Source: Bacillus sp. EB106-08-02-XG196 (GTDB lineage: Bacteria > Bacillota > Bacilli > Bacillales > Cytobacillaceae). Taken from it: a stretch of DNA of 64,000 nucleotides. The stretch is taken from positions 124,001 to 188,000 of the forward strand of contig NZ_JABWSY010000001.1 in the NCBI RefSeq assembly GCF_013396335.1, read 5' to 3'. Shown piece after piece: positions 56,317 to 64,000 of this stretch. Position numbers and translations under genes: made by a program. Each line of letters begins with the position of its first letter. Within the stretch, counting starts at the first letter, position 1. The notes beneath the pieces were generated by a model, which was given only the letters and a program-made list of their open reading frames with translations, did no database searches and was not told where the DNA came from.

Positions 56317-56982
56317 TTATTTAATAGTTTGTAAGGTGTTTTTCACTGCTTCCATACCTAGCTCGGGACTCGTTACAAAATGGCGCTGCTCATCTGCCGG
56401 AAAAGTAGAAACAACCCTTGCCATTGATGCTTGAGCTAGTACGACGATATCTACTGTTTTTGCTAATTCACGTAAAGCCTTCGAAAGGTCCGAATCATGA
56501 CCATCTTTATCGCCTGCCATTAATTTCTGATAGGCGGATGCAACTAGAATAGGTTGAAACTCAACTGCTTTCTGCTTCTGTGCTGCTTTTTGTTTTAACA
56601 ATTCTAAGGTCGGTTTTAGCGTCGTTTCCAAAGTTGCCGCAACCCCAATTTTTGATGCAGCATTTACTGCATATTCTGCCATCGCGTCATCAATGCGGAC
56701 GATTGGTATTGCTATTTTTGATTGAGTTAAGGAAACAAGTTCTCCTATTGAAGAACAGGCATTCAATATACAATCAGCCCCCTGCCCATGTGCAACCCTG
56801 GCATAACTTTCCCAGCGTTCAGCAATTTCATTGATATTCCCGCCATTTTTACTTAGCTGCGGGAGGATGGAGTCATCTACTAAATTGACAATCTCGCATT
56901 CTCCAATCATTTTCTGGGCTAAATCCTTTAACGGCTCAATGGTGACTGGAGTCGTATGGATAATCGCAAGCTTCTTTTTCAT
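56317..56982 (-). CDS. Asp/Glu/hydantoin racemase-family protein with one catalytic cysteine
   Basis: 221 residues. The N-terminal cysteine is present as C76 in L-N-A-C-S-S-I-G. The second, expected near residue 185, is replaced (V-L-A-Q-A-S-M-A-R). Two-cysteine members racemise; one-cysteine members such as arylmalonate decarboxylase do other proton chemistry, so it may not be a racemase. ATG 56982 is chosen with GGAGGG eight bases ahead; the open frame extends 57 bases further upstream. It precedes the aldolase gene by only a few bases. Confidence 0.82.
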   Translation of the reverse strand: MKKKLAIIHTTPVTIEPLKDLAQKMIGECEIVNLVDDSILPQLSKNGGNINEIAERWESYARVAHGQGADCILNACSSIGELVSLTQSKIAIPIVRIDDAMAEYAVNAASKIGVAATLETTLKPTLELLKQKAAQKQKAVEFQPILVASAYQKLMAGDKDGHDSDLSKALRELAKTVDIVVLAQASMARVVSTFPADEQRHFVTSPELGMEAVKNTLQTIK

Positions 56983-57081
56983 CTCTTCATCCCTCCAATT
57001 TGATAGTAAGATAGCTGCTGCCGATATTAGTAAACTCAACTAACCATCATGGCTGACCAGGATGGCTAATTGAATTTTCAA

Positions 57082-59103
57082 TTAAGATAGCTTCAAATCG
57101 CTATTAAAAGTTAATGCTTCCTGGGCAGCATAGAGCACTAGACCAACACACCAGGAATGAGATAGTGTTAACATCATTCCCTTCGGCTGAAAGCAATTCG
57201 TATTATAAAAACGCTCAGTGACCATTCCTTTATAGGCGTTAAAATCACCATCTTTTCTCGCAATAAATTGCAAGAAACAAGCGATATGATCTCGTGTTCG
57301 GTCCAAGTAATAGGAATCATCACTATATTTCCATAAACGCAGCATTTCTGGCACACAAAACAGTCCATAATTATGTAAATGCTGATTAGACGGCGATGCT
57401 TGGTCAGCACCACGAGAGCGGAAGTCGTACTGATTCAGCAATGTATGCTCTGGAAATGCTAGATTGTAAGTCCAACGGAAAGTCATTAACCAATCTGCTG
57501 CAGATTTTGCAAGCACTAACCATTTTTCATTTTTATCACTTTCATAGAGTAATACATATGCGACCACGGCATTATAAGCATCTTCAGATGTTGGTGTTAA
57601 ATGGACATCTTCTGGCGCTCCATAGATGTATTCATCTACCACAAATCTCTCATAATAATGGCCTGCCTTTTCTGCTGCAGCACGATATATTTCTTTTTGA
57701 AAAAATGTACTTCCTTCTAATAAAGAGGCAATCCATAAAATACCTCCTGCACCGTCCCACTCTTCGACCTCTCCCGTTTCACAGTGGTAATAAGAACCGA
57801 AATTTCCATCAGGACGCTGGCGTTCTACAGCAAAATTCAAATTAGAGGTTACAGCCTTTTCCCAATCAGGGTGGCTATATCCTAACTGTTTCTCAAAGGA
57901 AAGGGCACGAACCATAAACAAGGCTGCCTCAGAAACCGTTCTTGCCTGCAGCCAAGTGTTTTTCGGATTCCAGCCAGTTCCCCAGCCTTTTCCGAGCACC
58001 CATGACGCCCAAAACGTACCACTCGGGGCGAGTGCCGATGCAATATTATTTATAACATCGATTGCGGCATCCACATATTGCCCTATCCCATTTTTTCTTC
58101 CATATGTTAGTAATGCGTAGGCGTACGGTGCCCCGCTGACCCAGCCGACATGCATATGGGGGCGGTCTCCCATTCCTTTTACATTGTTATTAAACTCACG
58201 GTCAAAGGCAGCAGTTTCTGCTAGAATCCTATGTTCAGGCATATAATGCCAGCGATATAAGCCATGTGCGGTTAATTCTGCTGCTTCTTCAAGTCCGATC
58301 CACGGATTTAATGCATACTCTTGCTGATGCTGCTTATAGATTTCACGCACGAAAGGATCATAGGAATGTAAATCAGCTGAGCCTGTATAGATTTTCACTC
58401 GCAAAGTGACACTTTCACCTGGTTTAAAGGTATATAAAGAAATATCCTTTGGCTCAGGAATTGGCTGCCCAACAAATGTGACCGGTTCCTCTTTATAAGG
58501 AAAATTCACCCAAATGGAAGTTTCAGATTCATTTCCTTTAAACCCTAAACCTGTCAACCCAAGTGCAGACATTTCCTCTACACAAAAAGCACCGCACATC
58601 TCATCATTCCAAGCAAAAACGGCTGGAAGTGCCGCACGGTCTGCTCGAAAGGACCAGTGATCAGATACCATTTCTTCATGATTGCCATTACGGTAATCAT
58701 ATCTTGGGTATTGCCTGGAATTATGCTCAAAACGATTCTCTTTGTAAAAGGCACCGGGAATCATCCAAGTCGGCTTTCCGTTTCCTGCTAATTCGGCTTT
58801 AAACTGTAATCCAAAATCACCTGAAACCTCCTGCTTGTAGCGAACGTTTAAGTCAACCTGTATATAATGACTGCCATCTTGGTCAGGTTTCCACTCAGAT
58901 TGAACAGAGAATAACTCCCCTTCGCCCGACACGTGGAAGCTGTCATCCACCTGATTAACTTCTGTTATTTGGATATCCTCTACTGTCTGTTCACCGTTAT
59001 ATATTTCAAGCAGTGATGACAGTTTTAGAAAAGCATTATTGCTCTTTCGTTCTGATGAATACACTTCAATTTCATTATGATGAAGGTTAATAATAGTACT
59101 CAA
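57082..59103 (-). CDS. Uncharacterised alpha/alpha-barrel protein, possible glycoside hydrolase or lyase
   Basis: About 673 residues. The N-terminal third (1-260) is beta-rich. The rest looks like a six-hairpin (alpha/alpha) barrel: repeated helix pairs and aromatic segments such as WASWVLGKGWGTGWNPKNTW, GGILWIASLLEGS, TSEDAYNAVVAYVLLYE and LHNYGLFCVPEML. Acidic residues in EVEEWDGAGG and SEDAYN are candidate catalytic groups. No signal peptide. I cannot assign a CAZy family. A TTG at 59103 (AAAGGTG eight bases ahead) is preferred; a GTG at 59112 overlaps the upstream amidohydrolase stop (GTGA). Confidence 0.72.
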   Translation of the reverse strand: MSTIINLHHNEIEVYSSERKSNNAFLKLSSLLEIYNGEQTVEDIQITEVNQVDDSFHVSGEGELFSVQSEWKPDQDGSHYIQVDLNVRYKQEVSGDFGLQFKAELAGNGKPTWMIPGAFYKENRFEHNSRQYPRYDYRNGNHEEMVSDHWSFRADRAALPAVFAWNDEMCGAFCVEEMSALGLTGLGFKGNESETSIWVNFPYKEEPVTFVGQPIPEPKDISLYTFKPGESVTLRVKIYTGSADLHSYDPFVREIYKQHQQEYALNPWIGLEEAAELTAHGLYRWHYMPEHRILAETAAFDREFNNNVKGMGDRPHMHVGWVSGAPYAYALLTYGRKNGIGQYVDAAIDVINNIASALAPSGTFWASWVLGKGWGTGWNPKNTWLQARTVSEAALFMVRALSFEKQLGYSHPDWEKAVTSNLNFAVERQRPDGNFGSYYHCETGEVEEWDGAGGILWIASLLEGSTFFQKEIYRAAAEKAGHYYERFVVDEYIYGAPEDVHLTPTSEDAYNAVVAYVLLYESDKNEKWLVLAKSAADWLMTFRWTYNLAFPEHTLLNQYDFRSRGADQASPSNQHLHNYGLFCVPEMLRLWKYSDDSYYLDRTRDHIACFLQFIARKDGDFNAYKGMVTERFYNTNCFQPKGMMLTLSHSWCVGLVLYAAQEALTFNSDLKLS

Positions 59104-59108
59104 GGAAA

Positions 59109-60365
59109 TCACACCTTTAGTTTGTAAAATTCTAGCAGGTTATCTCTAAAAATTCGCTGTGCAAATTCAACCGCTTCACTTTCTGTTAACATTTGGTCTT
59201 GTACTTTTTCGACTAAAACGTCTCCTACAATCTTACGGGCGAGCTTCTGATGAGCATAGGTTCCTTCAATAAAATTGTAATCTCCTCCAAAACCAAAGAT
59301 CTTTGTTTGCGGAACCATTTCAATCATTTGATGCAATATTTGTTTCGCAATTGTAGGAGAAAGGATATAAACCCATGTAAAGTCTGCATATACATTCGGA
59401 TAGTTTTTCACAATGTTCAAATATTCTTGGTGGTATGGAATACCGCAATGTAACAAAACAAATTTTGCATCAGGATAAGCAAGTAATAGTGGAATTAAAT
59501 CAGTAACATTTGAGTTTGTAATAATATTGCCGTTCCCCGAAACACTGGTTTCATGATGTCCTGTATGAATCTGAATCGGTAAATCATGTTTTATTGATCC
59601 TTGGATAATATGATGAATCAAGTAATCTTGTAAAACAATCGCTTCCTGCTGCGACATTGGCTCGTCTAAAAACGAAGAAAGCAAGCGATTAAAACATTTT
59701 TCCGCTTCATATAATGTTGGTTTCGACGATTTAAGCGTTCTCCAGTAGGCATGTCCGAGCTTTGTCGCAACCATCCCTTCAGAGACAAATTTATTTAATA
59801 AGGCATCAACAGCATGAAGATAATCCTGGAATGTATGAACATTCACTCCTGAATGCCTTTCAATTACCTGTATATCCTTAATTGTTCTCAATTTATATGC
59901 GTAGTCCAAGAACATGACTGGACGAAAAAGAGAAAAATCAACATTCGTCGTATAAGCTAGTGTAATAGCCAAATCAATACCCGACTTTTCCTTTAACACT
60001 TTCGGATACCAATGATCATCATTTGTAGCACCTCTTACCTTTTCATTTAAGGATAATATGCTATTAACAGACCATTCTTCCATTCCATATAAGTCCTGTA
60101 CAGCTGTATTTAAAGTACGTGCATAAGTTGTATTTTTTGTTTTTTGATAGTAGGTTAAAAATTGTTCAGCTTTCTCTTCAACACTTAATGGTGAATTATT
60201 GCTTAAGATACCGCGTTTCATTCCAGCCGTTATTAAGTCTGACTCTAAATAATGAAGAAGACCAAAAAAATCCACTTTATTTTTTCTTCGAATTTCCACC
60301 GGATCAATGTGTTCATGGCCATCGATAATGCGAATTTTGTTAATTTCTTCATGGATACTACTCAT
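59109..60365 (-). CDS. Amidohydrolase-family protein (PF04909 / uronate-isomerase-like)
   Basis: 418 residues. Metal-binding barrel: H17-x-H19 in I-D-G-H-E-H-I-D, then IQIHTGHHETS, VLLHCGIPYHQEY and a late Asp in FGFGGDYNFIEG. The late G-D-Y-N segment and the overall length recall glucuronate isomerase-related amidohydrolases. It may open, hydrolyse or isomerise a sugar-acid lactone or uronate released by its overlapping neighbour. GAGAGGAG precedes the ATG. Preceded by a stem-loop and the system 2 binding-protein gene. Confidence 0.82.
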   Translation of the reverse strand: MSSIHEEINKIRIIDGHEHIDPVEIRRKNKVDFFGLLHYLESDLITAGMKRGILSNNSPLSVEEKAEQFLTYYQKTKNTTYARTLNTAVQDLYGMEEWSVNSILSLNEKVRGATNDDHWYPKVLKEKSGIDLAITLAYTTNVDFSLFRPVMFLDYAYKLRTIKDIQVIERHSGVNVHTFQDYLHAVDALLNKFVSEGMVATKLGHAYWRTLKSSKPTLYEAEKCFNRLLSSFLDEPMSQQEAIVLQDYLIHHIIQGSIKHDLPIQIHTGHHETSVSGNGNIITNSNVTDLIPLLLAYPDAKFVLLHCGIPYHQEYLNIVKNYPNVYADFTWVYILSPTIAKQILHQMIEMVPQTKIFGFGGDYNFIEGTYAHQKLARKIVGDVLVEKVQDQMLTESEAVEFAQRIFRDNLLEFYKLKV

Positions 60366-60388
60366 TATACTGCTCCTCTCAAAGATGA

Positions 60389-60423
60389 AAGGATGACTTA
60401 AAAGAATACATTAAGCCATCCTT
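60389..60423 (-). promoter_or_regulatory. Stem-loop after the system 2 binding-protein gene
   Basis: A 13-bp stem with one G-U pair (AAGGATGGCTTAA/TTAAGTCATCCTT) and a 9-base loop in the 77-base gap downstream of the binding-protein stop. No T-run. A message-stabilising or attenuating role is likely, giving the binding protein different levels from downstream enzymes. Confidence 0.6.
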
Positions 60424-60442
60424 AACTCTTACAACTTGCTAA

Positions 60443-61726
60443 TTAATCAACCTTAAGTTCAGGGAATGAGTTCTGTACTTCTTTTTTGAAGTTTTTAATC
60501 ACTTCATTAATATCAGCATTATCTTTGATTCCCTGTCCTGCTACTTTTCTCCACTTACTTAACACTTCTTCACCATACTTGTCTGATTTAGTTCCAGGAA
60601 TTTCCTTCACCATTTCGTAATATGGCTTTAAAATATTTTGCTCACCAAACATTGGAGTTTTGAATGTTTCTAAGTTCTTTTCATAAACAGTTAATAATCC
60701 TGGCATATTTCCTGTTGCTTCTAGGTTGTGCTGCTGCCATTCTTCACCTGCAATGAATTCAATAAACTTATATGCTAACTCTTTATTTTCTGACTTTTCA
60801 TAGATTGAACGGTATGTCCCACCCATGTAGAATCCTTTTGGAGTTTTCGCCACGCCGTATTTATCATTTGCGCTATCATCTTTGTTATCAACCATGAAGC
60901 CTGCCCAAGCTGGCATTGCATTTAATACAACACTTCCATCATTGATGGCATTTCCCCAGCCTGCTGAGAAAAATTCAAGCTTTGCATCAACGTCATTATT
61001 AAAGATTTCTTTTTGAATTTCATAATTCTCTTTCCAGCTATCAGCGATCGTTAATTTTCCATCCTTCACCCAAGGCTTGGCGTGATAGGCTTCAACATTG
61101 TATACATCACCAAAATGAGAAATTAAATGAACCTGTCCATTACTTTCTTTATTCACTTTCTTACCTAATTCAATAACTTTATCCCATGAATCTACCATGG
61201 CACTGATTTCATCTGGGTTGTCAGTTCCTAAATATTTTTTAGCATTTTCTTTGATATACCAGAATCCACCTGGTGAAGAGTGGTCAGAAATCGCTCGTAC
61301 ATCACCCTTACTATCTCTGCCTAATGCTTCTACATACGGAACGTAATCTTTAACAAGATCTTCAGCACCCATATCAGATAGGTTCGCTGCATACTTAGAA
61401 TTAATAAACTTGTCAATATAGGCTCTTTCTAAGTCAAAAATATCGGGTACACCTTTACCTGACTGAAGCACATTTAGAAGCTTTGTTTGATATTGATCGC
61501 CAGGGAAGATTTTCACTTCAACCTCTGCATCTGGATACTTTTTCTCAAATTCTTTGGCCATATCTTCAACTTGTCCAAAGAATGTCCAGATTGTTAATTT
61601 ACCTTCTACTTTATTGCTATCACCTTTTTTATCATCAGATGCATTTGTATTTTCATTGTTAGAACATCCTGCAAATAATGCTAGAACAAGAACAGAAGCT
61701 AATAGGATTGAAAGCCACTTTTTCAT
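60443..61726 (-). CDS. ABC sugar transporter substrate-binding lipoprotein (system 2)
   Basis: 427 residues. Lipoprotein signal with Cys 21 (A-L-F-A-G-C). Family 1 extracellular binding protein: KLTIWTFFGQVEDMAKEFEK near the mature N-terminus and YKFIEFIAGEEWQQHNLE towards the C-terminus. Unusually it comes after its two permease genes. AAGGGG lies twelve bases before the ATG. Sequence clearly differs from the system 1 binding protein, so a second substrate or substrate size is expected. Confidence 0.93.
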   Translation of the reverse strand: MKKWLSILLASVLVLALFAGCSNNENTNASDDKKGDSNKVEGKLTIWTFFGQVEDMAKEFEKKYPDAEVEVKIFPGDQYQTKLLNVLQSGKGVPDIFDLERAYIDKFINSKYAANLSDMGAEDLVKDYVPYVEALGRDSKGDVRAISDHSSPGGFWYIKENAKKYLGTDNPDEISAMVDSWDKVIELGKKVNKESNGQVHLISHFGDVYNVEAYHAKPWVKDGKLTIADSWKENYEIQKEIFNNDVDAKLEFFSAGWGNAINDGSVVLNAMPAWAGFMVDNKDDSANDKYGVAKTPKGFYMGGTYRSIYEKSENKELAYKFIEFIAGEEWQQHNLEATGNMPGLLTVYEKNLETFKTPMFGEQNILKPYYEMVKEIPGTKSDKYGEEVLSKWRKVAGQGIKDNADINEVIKNFKKEVQNSFPELKVD

Positions 61727-61845
61727 ATAGATGTACAGCCCCTTTTTTGGTATAATTAACGTCTATTGTTTTTCTTATCGTTCTCTTTTAGTGCCTAAGA
61801 CCGTCAATTCTTTCACACTTAATCGAGTTTGATAAGTTCTATATT

Positions 61846-61879
61846 CTTCAGTGATGGATGGTTCATCCTTTCACTGAAG
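61846..61879. promoter_or_regulatory. Strong stem-loop between system 2 permease and binding-protein genes
   Basis: A two-part stem: outer 9 bp (CTTCAGTGA/TCACTGAAG) and inner 5 bp (GGATG/CATCC). It sits in the 201-base gap upstream of the binding-protein gene. On the minus strand no T-run follows; on the plus strand TTTTTAATTTA follows. Processing or stabilisation of the binding-protein message is the likely role. Confidence 0.6.
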
Positions 61880-61927
61880 TTTTTAATTTATGTATTTTTC
61901 ACATCACCCCCATTAGTTTAAGAAGGA

Positions 61928-62821
61928 TTACCCTTTTAATGCTCCTGCTGTAACTCCGCTGATAATTTTCTTAGAAACAATCGAGAAGAAGATTAAGATT
62001 GGAATAACTGATATAACAATTCCTACATACATGGCTCCAAAGTCTGTTGAGAATTGTGATTTTACCATTGCAATCATGACAGGCAGCGGCTGCAGTTCAT
62101 TATCGAACAGAACAATCATTGGTGTTAAGAAATCGTTCCACTTTCCAATAAATGAAAAGATTCCCAATGTTGCGAGCGATGGCATTAGCAATGGCAATAC
62201 TAAACGGTGGAAAATTTTCAACTCCCCGCAGCCATCGATTCTACCTGATTCTAGAATTTCTGTTGGGATACTAGAATCACACATTTGCTTCATAAAGAAG
62301 ATACCAAATGCATTTGAAATCGATGGAAGAATGAGAGGCCAATAGGTGTTTAACATTTGGAAGCTATCCATCAACTTGAAAAAACCAATAATACCTAACT
62401 GCCCCGGAATCATCATCGTCCCTAACACAGCAAGGAAAAGAATATTCTTATATTTGAAGTTATATTTTGAAAAACCATAACCTGCTAGTGCCGAGAAGTA
62501 TAGATTCAATACAGTTGAAGCTACCGTAATAAAGACTGTATTTGCAAAACCTCGCCAAATTGGCACAGTATCTACTAATCTTTTATAGTTTTCAACAAAC
62601 TCCCCACCAGGGATAAGCAACAGCTTCCTCGCAATATCTGAATTCGTATGGGATGAAGTGACCATCATACTGTAAAATGGCAGCAAACAAGTAAATGCCA
62701 CAGCAATCAGTAAGAAATATACAGCAAATTTACCTAAAAATACTTTTGCATTAAACTCTTTTTTTGTTTTGCTTTTACTTAATGAAATACTTTTTTCTAC
62801 AAAACTATCATTAGCTTTCAT
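61928..62821 (-). CDS. ABC sugar transporter permease, MalG type (system 2)
   Basis: 297 residues, six membrane segments after a basic N-terminus. The ATPase-contact loop is seen as ILESGRIDGCGELKIFHRLV, where the usual E-A-A is E-S-G. C-terminus ...SGVTAGALKG is typical of MalG-type subunits. AAAGGGGATCC precedes the ATG. Confidence 0.92.
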   Translation of the reverse strand: MKANDSFVEKSISLSKSKTKKEFNAKVFLGKFAVYFLLIAVAFTCLLPFYSMMVTSSHTNSDIARKLLLIPGGEFVENYKRLVDTVPIWRGFANTVFITVASTVLNLYFSALAGYGFSKYNFKYKNILFLAVLGTMMIPGQLGIIGFFKLMDSFQMLNTYWPLILPSISNAFGIFFMKQMCDSSIPTEILESGRIDGCGELKIFHRLVLPLLMPSLATLGIFSFIGKWNDFLTPMIVLFDNELQPLPVMIAMVKSQFSTDFGAMYVGIVISVIPILIFFSIVSKKIISGVTAGALKG

Positions 62822-62880
62822 AAGGATCCCCTTTCATTCCAAGCTGAAAGTCTCCTACTTTTCTAAAGTAAAAAGATATT

Positions 62881-63765
62881 TTACTGTTCAACTTTGTTCA
62901 TTTTTGTAAATTTCATTGAGATTAATGAGAAGAACAAGATTATCACAAAGATTGCATAAGCAATCGCAGCACCATAACTATAATCAAAACGTTGGAATGC
63001 GGTTTGGAATAGGTACATTACCATTGTCAGGGTTGAGTTATCCGGCCCATTACCGAGCATTAACGGTGCATCAAATAATTGCAGACCTCCGATAACTGAT
63101 GTAATAAAGGTAAATAATAATACTGGTCTTAATAAAGGCAGGGTTATTTTTGTCGCAATATCCCATTTTGAAGCTCCATCAACTCTAGCTGCCTCATACA
63201 ACTCTTCAGAAATCGATTGAAGACCAGCGATAAAGACGAGCATATTGAATCCAAAGTATTGCCACATAATCACTCCTGCAACAATAAACCTTGAAAGCCA
63301 AGGGCTGTTAAACCAGTTTACTGGATCATCAATAAGCCCAATTCCCATCAAAAATTTATTAACACTCCCTGTTTGCCAATCAAACATTAAGCTGAACAAA
63401 ACCCCTAGTGTGACAGGTGTAACGATATTAGGGAAATAGAACACAGCGCGAAAGAAATGCTTCCCTTTAATAAACTTTTCGTTCAGGATCATGGCTAACG
63501 CTAATGCAAGTATCAATTGCGGAACGATTGATAAAATCCAGATGATTAATGTGTTTCCTATCGCTTTAAAAAAGAATGTATCTTGGAGTAATCGTGAATA
63601 ATTATCTAATCCTACAAACACGGGGTCTGAAAACCCATCCCACTTCGTAAAGCTTAAATAAAGCGAGAAGATAATAGGCACTAAACCAAAAATAAGAAAT
63701 GTAATGAAGTATGGAAGCACAAAATAGAATCCATATTTTGATTTATTAATAGAAGAACTTCTCAT
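62881..63765 (-). CDS. ABC sugar transporter permease, MalF type (system 2)
   Basis: 294 residues, six membrane segments. EAA loop in YEAARVDGASKWDIATKITL. CUT1-class sugar importer subunit working with 61928 and 60443. It is the first gene of the island after the LacI-type gene, with a 99-base spacer in which no clear promoter was found. Confidence 0.93.
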   Translation of the reverse strand: MRSSSINKSKYGFYFVLPYFITFLIFGLVPIIFSLYLSFTKWDGFSDPVFVGLDNYSRLLQDTFFFKAIGNTLIIWILSIVPQLILALALAMILNEKFIKGKHFFRAVFYFPNIVTPVTLGVLFSLMFDWQTGSVNKFLMGIGLIDDPVNWFNSPWLSRFIVAGVIMWQYFGFNMLVFIAGLQSISEELYEAARVDGASKWDIATKITLPLLRPVLLFTFITSVIGGLQLFDAPLMLGNGPDNSTLTMVMYLFQTAFQRFDYSYGAAIAYAIFVIILFFSLISMKFTKMNKVEQ

Positions 63766-63864
63766 GTTTTCACAGCCTTTTAAACTTTTTTGTCCACCTT
63801 TTCCTATTTTTCTTTGGATTTTTCAATGTCATTTGAGTAAAGTCTATTAATCTAGGAACTCGAC

Positions 63865-64000
63865 TTATTTTAAGTTAGAAATCGGCTCAGATATTTTCCT
63901 GCATGAATCACGGATAATTAATTCAGGTTTTAAAAGATGGCGTTTTGCTGGGTACTCTTCTCCAGTTTCCATCCTGCTAAATAATTCCGTTGCTGCTTTC
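63865..64000 (-). CDS. LacI-family transcriptional regulator, C-terminal end (runs off the window)
   Basis: The last 44 codons of a gene entering from the right edge. The translation ends ...R-H-L-L-K-P-E-L-I-I-R-D-S-C-R-K-I, matching the closing strand of LacI/GalR sensor domains (LIIRxSC), preceded by ATELFSRMETGE. Same strand and directly upstream of the system 2 transporter, so it probably regulates this half of the island. Confidence 0.85.
   Translation of the reverse strand, partial: KAATELFSRMETGEEYPAKRHLLKPELIIRDSCRKISEPISNLK

Noticed and set aside
61727..61927. Independent promoter for the system 2 binding-protein gene
   Set aside because: A TTGACG is present on the minus strand but no -10 element lies at 16-18 bases from it.
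34699..63765. An ABC ATPase gene for the two importers
   Set aside because: No Walker A/B protein is encoded near either permease set; a shared ATPase elsewhere is the usual solution in Firmicutes.

Overview
The window looks like the chromosome of a low-GC, spore-former-type Firmicute, most likely a Bacillaceae member (Bacillus/Neobacillus-like). The evidence is the metI-metC-yitJ-metH order, strong AGGAGG-type ribosome binding sites, several TTG/GTG starts, AT-rich spacers and a CcpA-type cre site. No rRNA, tRNA, CRISPR array, prophage or complete insertion sequence was seen.

Layout. (1) 1-7037, plus strand: the distal part of a methionine-synthesis operon (metI 3' end, metC, yitJ, metH) ending in a clear intrinsic terminator. 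(2) 7.0-17.6 kb: a mixed, partly decayed zone. It holds an AraC-type pseudogene that is a degenerate direct repeat of an intact AraC gene 5 kb away, an intact AraC regulator, the C-terminal half of a GH4 glycosidase, a PhyH-type dioxygenase, nagA, a Gfo/Idh/MocA oxidoreductase plus sugar isomerase pair, a GNAT acetyltransferase, a frameshifted GH43 lipoprotein and the N-terminal stub of a GH4 enzyme. (3) 17.6-63.8 kb, all on the minus strand: 33 consecutive genes forming a very large glycan-utilisation island. A LacI-type regulator runs off the right edge.

How the island seems to work (inference from family membership). Two complete binding-protein/permease sets, each lacking an ATPase gene in the window (a shared MsmX/MsmK-type ATPase is likely encoded elsewhere), import oligosaccharides. 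Eight intact glycoside hydrolases without recognisable signal peptides (three GH38 alpha-mannosidases, GH20, GH84, GH2, GH1 and a GH36/Sip1-like alpha-galactosidase) would then dismantle them in the cytoplasm. Mannose and N-acetylglucosamine linkages dominate, which points to N-glycan-like substrates. Kinases (FGGY, ROK, DUF1537), two GatY/Fba-like class II aldolases, a class II aldolase/adducin protein, a SIS isomerase, three Gfo/Idh/MocA oxidoreductases and two AP-endonuclease-type TIM barrels (a fourth oxidoreductase and a third TIM barrel lie at 13-15 kb) supply downstream sugar or sugar-acid metabolism. Less expected members are a double metallo-beta-lactamase protein with a NEW3-like tail, a giant duplicated FAD oxidoreductase, and an alpha/alpha-barrel protein overlapping an amidohydrolase gene. 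The island appears to be at least two transcription units, split near 38.1 kb where a sigma-A promoter carries a cre site in its spacer. DeoR, LacI and AraC regulators add control.

The left end of the island is decaying: GH4 and GH43 genes there are truncated or frameshifted while the upstream genes look intact.
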